Source: Acidimicrobiia bacterium (GTDB taxonomy: Bacteria; Actinomycetota; Acidimicrobiia; Spongiisociales; ZC4RG35). From it: a stretch of 64,000 nt of DNA. Made by a program: the position numbers and the translations under genes. Each line of letters starts with the position of its first letter. Position 1 is the stretch's first letter. Shown piece after piece: positions 59,637 through 64,000 of this stretch. The stretch covers positions 243,832 to 307,831 of the forward strand of contig JANQRA010000002.1 in the NCBI GenBank assembly GCA_028284765.1. Direction: 5' to 3'. Under the pieces are notes generated by a model that searched no databases, had not been told where the DNA came from, and saw only the letters and a list, made by a program, of their open reading frames with translations.

Positions 59637-60800
59637 CTAGTTCCCGGTCTGCACTCTGACCCGTGGGTCGAGGACGCTGTACAAGATGTCAACAAGTAGG
59701 TGGGCCATGAGGGCGAGGATGCCGATGAAGCCCAGGGCACCCGTGGCGAGGGGCACGTCCTCGATCACCGTCGCCTGAAGAAGAAGAGAGCCGATTCCGG
59801 GCCAACCGAAGACGGTCTCGGTGACAACACCACCTCCGATGATGAACGCCAGGCCCAAGATGAACGAGGTGACTACGGGGAGCAAAGCGTTTCGCGCTGC
59901 ATGGTGGTCGCGGATGTCTTTGTCAGGCACACCCTTCGCTCGCGCGGTGAGGATGTAGTCCTCCTTGAGGGTCTCCAACATCGAGGACCGCGTGAGGAGC
60001 ATCGTGCCGGCGAAGGCGATCAGCGTGAGTGTGATCACCGGAAGAACAGTGTGGTGGATGATGTCCACGGCAAACGGACGCATCTCGGTGCGCAGAGCCC
60101 AGAACAGCACAAATGCGAGGGCGGCCACTATGTAGCCGGCCCGACGGAACATCCGCTGCTGGGGTCGCTCCTCACTCCTGCTGGCGAGAATCAGCCCGCC
60201 GATTATGAAGGCGGCGCTGATCGTGAATGAGAGGAGCAGCTGTCCGAACACTTCGTTTCCGGTGAACGGCGCACCACGCCAGAATTCCGGCGTCAGGAAC
60301 CCGCTGATCGGGAACCAGCCGAGTGAGGATGAGAAGAGCAGGATCATCAAGATGGCGAACCATGGGTAGAAGATCGTGTAGAGCAGGACGCCGCTAACGG
60401 TGATCGAGGCCTCCCCAAAGCCGCCTCGTCTCCATGCGAGACGCTTGCCGAGGACGAAACCGAGTCCGTAGGCGAAAATGGTGGCGAAGGTGAACAGGAA
60501 CAGTGTCCGCGGAATGCGTTCTGCGATGACGTCGATCACTTCTTTCGGGTATTGGCTGAAGCTCACCCCGAGGTTCCCAGTGAAGAAGTTCGTGACGTAC
60601 GCCCACCACTGGCTCCAAATCGAACCGTCCAAACCGAGCCGCTCCAAGAGGAGTGCTTGTACTTCGGCTGGGATGGTGGGGTCTAAGAACTGTGAAGTAA
60701 TGTCACCTGGCTGAGCCTGGAGCAAGAAGAAGACGAGCGACAGGAACAAGAAAAAGAGAAACGCCATTTGAACCAGACGTTTCGCAATGAACTTCAGCAA
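59637..60800 (-). CDS. Oligopeptide ABC transporter permease OppB
   Basis: Partner membrane subunit, 387 residues, with the usual first helix and LSLVFFLLQAQPGD, a large loop holding the FLTPEFWRGAPF segment, and the EAA-type cytoplasmic loop TLKEDYILTARAKGVPDKDIRDHHAARNALLPV (in part, coupling motif). The C-terminus GALGFIGILALMAHLLVDILYSVLDPRVR is diagnostic of OppB. It begins 160 bases after the binding-protein gene ends, across a strong terminator. Confidence 0.93.
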   Translation of the reverse strand: MLKFIAKRLVQMAFLFFLFLSLVFFLLQAQPGDITSQFLDPTIPAEVQALLLERLGLDGSIWSQWWAYVTNFFTGNLGVSFSQYPKEVIDVIAERIPRTLFLFTFATIFAYGLGFVLGKRLAWRRGGFGEASITVSGVLLYTIFYPWFAILMILLFSSSLGWFPISGFLTPEFWRGAPFTGNEVFGQLLLSFTISAAFIIGGLILASRSEERPQQRMFRRAGYIVAALAFVLFWALRTEMRPFAVDIIHHTVLPVITLTLIAFAGTMLLTRSSMLETLKEDYILTARAKGVPDKDIRDHHAARNALLPVVTSFILGLAFIIGGGVVTETVFGWPGIGSLLLQATVIEDVPLATGALGFIGILALMAHLLVDILYSVLDPRVRVQTGN

Positions 60801-60903
60801 AACATTCTCCTAGGTACACCACTGGTGTGGGGCAACCAACACCCTACCGGGGTCGACGCATCGGAACCGTAGCTCGCGCGTTTGGTCTATGCGTCCCGAC
60901 ACG

Positions 60904-60933
60904 AAAAAGGGAGGGCCCGAAGGCCCTCCCTTT
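60904..60933 (-). terminator. Strong terminator between the binding-protein gene and oppB
   Basis: Read on the minus strand, AAAGGGAGGGCC-TTCG-GGCCCTCCCTTT is a perfect 12-bp stem closed by a UUCG tetraloop and followed by TTTTT. It lies 26 bases after the stop of the substrate-binding protein gene, so most transcripts should stop there and give more binding protein than permease. Confidence 0.88.
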
Positions 60934-60959
60934 CACAATTGATGTCGAAACGGTTCCGA

Positions 60960-63128
60960 CTACTCGGAAACGTTCACCGCATTCGGCCACGCGCTTGGGA
61001 AGCCCTGATGGCCACCCATGATCACGTCGACAGGGAACTGCACGTTGCTACCGAAGGCCTCGATGATCGGCGTGCGGAACAGCACGACGTACGGGAGCTC
61101 TTCGGCGAGGATGGCGTCCATTTCCTTGGTCAGATCAGCGGCAGTCTCGATATCAGTGGCTGCCTCGAAGGCATCCGCTGCGGCATCGAAACGATCGCTC
61201 TTGTAACCAGGGGTGTTGAAGCCACCACCGTCGACTGCGTCCTCACGTGAGTGGAAGAACGCAACCTGGCTGGTGCCGGGCAGCGACACGTCGCCACCAC
61301 CCCAGCCGAGCATGTACATGTCCCAGTTCTGAGCGGTCTCAGGTGTCTGCGGTGGGAAGACCGCATCAACGATTGCGTTGAAGTCGGTCGGTTCCGCGAC
61401 AGCAGGAACACCGAGGTCGTTCAGCCACTGCTCGATCCAGATCGAGAATGTGGCGCGGAACGGGTCGTATCCAGGGCCAGGGGCCAGGATCGACAGCTCA
61501 GGAACCAGCGTGCCATCGGGAGCGGTGAGGCCGTCACCCGGTGTGGTGACCGGATCGGGGTTCTCAACGTCGATGACAGGCTCACTCGTCCAGGTGTATC
61601 CAGCATCCTTGAGGATCTGAACAGCTGTGACGAAGCGGTCGGCCTCGCTCATCGGTGCACCATCGGACCAACCAAAGCGCTCAACGTCAGCGTTGTAGAA
61701 GACGGAGAGGTCGGGGTGGATAACGGTGTAACCGGGGAACACTGCGCCAGCAAGGACGGTGTCAGCCACCAGCTCCTTGTTGATCACCGTTGCGACGGCC
61801 TGACGGAATGCCAGGTCGGACATCGGAGCCTTGCGCATGTTGAAGGCCATGTAGCGGAAGCCCTCGGTCTGGTTCACAGCGAACTGCAGAGCCGGGTTGG
61901 TTGCCAGCTCGTTACGGAGACCGCTGGTCAGACCAGTCGGGTCGTACACGTAGTCGAGCTCACCACCAGCGAGCTTCTCGTATGCAGCGTCCTTGGTTCC
62001 GTGCTCGACCCAGAGAATCTCTGCGACGAACGGACCCTCGACGTAGGAAGCAACAACATCACCAGCACCCTCGCCACCAAAGACGGTGTCGTCGCCGCGG
62101 TTCGCGTTAGCGACGCGGAACGAGCCGTCTGAGAAGAGAGTGTTCTCTGTGCCACTGTCGAAGTACGTGCCGTTGGAGACGGTCGCGGCGAACGCGCCGG
62201 TCTCCCACTGGTCGACGATTACGGAGCCAGCTGAAGGCTCATTCACACCGGAAACGGTGTAGAGGACCGTGAGGGCCTCCTGGGCGCCAGCGTTGGCGAT
62301 GTAAGCGTCGATGTCTTCCTGAGTGACATCTTCAGGTGCAATGTCGTTGTCCGGATCGTCGTCGGCAAGTGACGCGTCGACGATGGCCTGAGTCGCATCT
62401 TCATCGGTGATCGAAGCCGTGGCTGCCTCAGAGGCGGCACGTGCTTCGTCCACGAACGGCGCCCAGTAGTGGCTGGGCACAAAGGACGCGAACCCAACAC
62501 CGTTGTTCCAGACTGCCAGACCGGGTGCTGAAGCGAACTCGACCCTGACGGTGTAATCGTCGGGAGCCGTGATGCTCAGAACGTCGGGCGGGAAGTTGGC
62601 GGCATGGTTCGAGCCGAGGCTGAACTCACGCACGGTGTCGAAGTAGAAGGCCAGGTCGTTGGCGGTCACCGGAGTGCCGTCGGACCATGTCATGTCCTGA
62701 CGCAGGGGCTGCTCAACAACCCAGACATCGCCTTCTTGGACCGCCTCAACCGGAGCGTCGGTACCGGCGACTGCCGGGATGTAGACGAATCCAGGGAGGG
62801 AGGTCGTGAAGAGCGCTGTCTTTCCGCTCGTCAGGTAAGCCTGGTTCTGCGACGAGCTCTCGGTGTCGAGAGCCGCCCACCAGTTGTCGGTGGTGATGTT
62901 GGCGATCATGCCGATGCGAAGAGAGCCTTCACCCGCCGATGGGGGTGGGGTCTCGCCGCCTCCGCCGCCACCACCATCACCTTCAGTGGTGGTTGTTGCT
63001 TCGCCTCCGCCGCCACCAGTGGTCGTGGTGGTGTCTTCGGTGGTTTCACCGGAGCATGCAGCCACGATCATGGCAAATACAGCGAGGAGAGCGAGCAACC
63101 GCAGCCCAAAGGGCTTTGTTACTTTCAC
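60960..63128 (-). CDS. ABC transporter substrate-binding protein, peptide (SBP_bac_5) family
   Basis: Lipoprotein receptor of the importer, 722 residues, larger than typical OppA. Lipobox IVAACSG (Cys about residue 25), a Thr/Gly-rich low-complexity linker (to about 68), then the SBP_bac_5 fold: PLRQDMTWSDGTPVTANDLAFYFD (in part, about 143-165), VEGPFVAEILWVEHG, GFRYMAFNMRKAPMSDLAFRQAVATVINKELV (in part, about 432-460), and SVFYNADVERFGWSDGAPMSEADRFVTAV. GTG start with GGAGG eight bases upstream. Specificity (peptides, opines or oligosaccharides) is not predictable. Confidence 0.92.
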   Translation of the reverse strand: MKVTKPFGLRLLALLAVFAMIVAACSGETTEDTTTTTGGGGGEATTTTEGDGGGGGGGETPPPSAGEGSLRIGMIANITTDNWWAALDTESSSQNQAYLTSGKTALFTTSLPGFVYIPAVAGTDAPVEAVQEGDVWVVEQPLRQDMTWSDGTPVTANDLAFYFDTVREFSLGSNHAANFPPDVLSITAPDDYTVRVEFASAPGLAVWNNGVGFASFVPSHYWAPFVDEARAASEAATASITDEDATQAIVDASLADDDPDNDIAPEDVTQEDIDAYIANAGAQEALTVLYTVSGVNEPSAGSVIVDQWETGAFAATVSNGTYFDSGTENTLFSDGSFRVANANRGDDTVFGGEGAGDVVASYVEGPFVAEILWVEHGTKDAAYEKLAGGELDYVYDPTGLTSGLRNELATNPALQFAVNQTEGFRYMAFNMRKAPMSDLAFRQAVATVINKELVADTVLAGAVFPGYTVIHPDLSVFYNADVERFGWSDGAPMSEADRFVTAVQILKDAGYTWTSEPVIDVENPDPVTTPGDGLTAPDGTLVPELSILAPGPGYDPFRATFSIWIEQWLNDLGVPAVAEPTDFNAIVDAVFPPQTPETAQNWDMYMLGWGGGDVSLPGTSQVAFFHSREDAVDGGGFNTPGYKSDRFDAAADAFEAATDIETAADLTKEMDAILAEELPYVVLFRTPIIEAFGSNVQFPVDVIMGGHQGFPSAWPNAVNVSE

Positions 63129-63233
63129 TTAGTTTCCTCCGAACTAGGGATAACTGCGACCCCGCTAGGGAGTCACGAGGAGACACAATAGATGTTCGAA
63201 GGCCGATATGCCTAGCGCGGAATTCCCGACCTG

Positions 63234-64000
63234 TCAGACCTCCGACAGGTCCGCGGACTCCTCCCCCTCGTCGAGAATCACGTCATACGATCGCCTCGAC
63301 TCGGAGATGATGGCCTGGATGATCCCGGTCATGGGTAGGGCCAACAGGATCCCGATGGCGCCCATCAAAGTGCCTCCGATGATGATGGCTCCGACCGAAA
63401 CGGCGGGATGGATCTCCATGGTGCGGGCGGTGATCCTCGGAGAGATCAGGTAGTTCTCGAGCTGCTGATAGGCCGTGAACCACAAAACGACCCAGAGGGC
63501 AGTCGCGGGTGTTTGAAATGTCAATGCGACTAAGGCCGGGAGAATGGCAGCGATGTAGGTTCCAACGACTGGAATGAACTGGCTGATGATCCCAACGAAA
63601 ATCCCGAGCGAGATCGCAAACGGCACTTCCAGCAGATAGAGGAAGAATCCGTTCACGACTGCCGAGATGAACGCCAGGATCAGCCGCGAGTAGATGTAGC
63701 CGCCCATCTTCTCGACGGCGACATCCCAGATGTGAAGAGCTCGCCGTTGCTGCGCCTCGGGCATCATCGACAGGACTGTTCGCTGGAGTTGTGGCAACTC
63801 GGCAATCATGTAGAAGGAGAAGAGGGCCACCGTGGTCGCAAAGATCAGGAAGCCCACGATCGACGATGTGATGCCGATCACACCTCCGACAACTGTGCTG
63901 CCGACACTCTGGATCGCTCCGAGGATTTGGGTTCCGATCTCGTCGACATCGAATTCGCTCACGTCGATTCCCAGTCCCTCCAAGAAATCGAACAAGCCTT
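63234..64000 (-). CDS. AI-2E/PerM family membrane protein, 5' end outside the window
   Basis: C-terminal part of a PerM-like transporter (Pfam AI-2E_transport), whose members are about 340-390 residues. About 255 residues are visible: the long amphipathic region GTQILGAIQSVGSTVVGGVIGI, YMIAELPQLQRTVLSMMPEAQQRRA, YIYSRLILAFISAVVNGFFLYLLEVPF (in part), the conserved ISQFIPVVGTYIAAILPALVAL loop and ENYLISPRITARTMEIHPAVSVGAIIIGG (in part). The frame stays open to the window edge, no start codon can be given. Function in different members ranges from AI-2 export to Na+/H+ exchange. Confidence 0.9.
   Translation of the reverse strand, partial: GLFDFLEGLGIDVSEFDVDEIGTQILGAIQSVGSTVVGGVIGITSSIVGFLIFATTVALFSFYMIAELPQLQRTVLSMMPEAQQRRALHIWDVAVEKMGGYIYSRLILAFISAVVNGFFLYLLEVPFAISLGIFVGIISQFIPVVGTYIAAILPALVALTFQTPATALWVVLWFTAYQQLENYLISPRITARTMEIHPAVSVGAIIIGGTLMGAIGILLALPMTGIIQAIISESRRSYDVILDEGEESADLSEV

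Overview
The window looks like chromosomal DNA of an actinomycetote, about 60% GC by eye, most likely an uncultured or little-studied lineage such as Acidimicrobiia. The class-level placement is inference. The basis for it is an InhA-type enoyl reductase, an AdnAB-type pair of helicase-nucleases, a decayed DUF222/HNH (13E12-type) endonuclease gene, a mycobacterial-type alpha-methylacyl-CoA racemase, many GTG starts, and frequent ATGA/GTGA gene overlaps. No rRNA, tRNA, CRISPR array, phage genes or insertion sequence is visible. Most of the window reads as ordinary housekeeping and catabolic DNA.

Left part (1-13.4 kb): the 3' part of a sensor histidine kinase; inhA with a small membrane protein gene; two GNAT acetyltransferases; a PLP-dependent dehydratase; an AlkK-like acyl-CoA ligase; a PH/SHOCT membrane protein; then an unusual gene-poor stretch (7.6-9.15 kb) with a hairpin repeat family, 36-bp periodic sequence and a 21-bp spaced tandem motif; an MFS exporter; a RecB-type nuclease with Fe-S cysteines; a streptomycin-6-kinase-like kinase; and glutamate dehydrogenase.

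Centre-left (13.4-33.5 kb): a possible 39-residue peptide, the AdnAB-like helicase-nuclease pair running into plsY, dtd, plsB, a TetR-regulated ABC-2 exporter with a clear operator array, an alpha/beta hydrolase, aceE, a rhodanese-ThiF fusion overlapping a JAMM protease, and the HNH pseudogene.

Centre (33.5-50.4 kb): a MOSC protein, then a tightly overlapped four-gene operon (CoxG-like SRPBCC protein, cupredoxin lipoprotein, beta-helix lipoprotein fused to a PLDc_N-like membrane domain, Tat-exported two-domain multicopper oxidase). This operon is the best candidate here for an undescribed system, probably extracytoplasmic copper redox chemistry. MogA/MoaB follows, then a thioesterase, a DUF3179 lipoprotein, Mug-type DNA glycosylase, a beta-lactamase-fold hydrolase, NfuA, an ATP-grasp ligase, thiamine pyrophosphokinase, PEP carboxykinase (ATP), a 2-hydroxyacid dehydrogenase and an L,D-transpeptidase.

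Right part (50.3-64 kb): a minus-strand fatty-acid degradation operon (AMACR-type racemase, acyl-CoA synthetase, acyl-CoA dehydrogenase, SDR, MaoC hydratase) whose enzyme set matches the peroxisomal branched-chain/D-specific beta-oxidation route. A complete oligopeptide ABC transporter follows, with a strong terminator after its binding-protein gene, and then a truncated AI-2E/PerM-type membrane protein at the edge. The window has three lipid-related blocks (inhA plus ligase, plsY/plsB, beta-oxidation).
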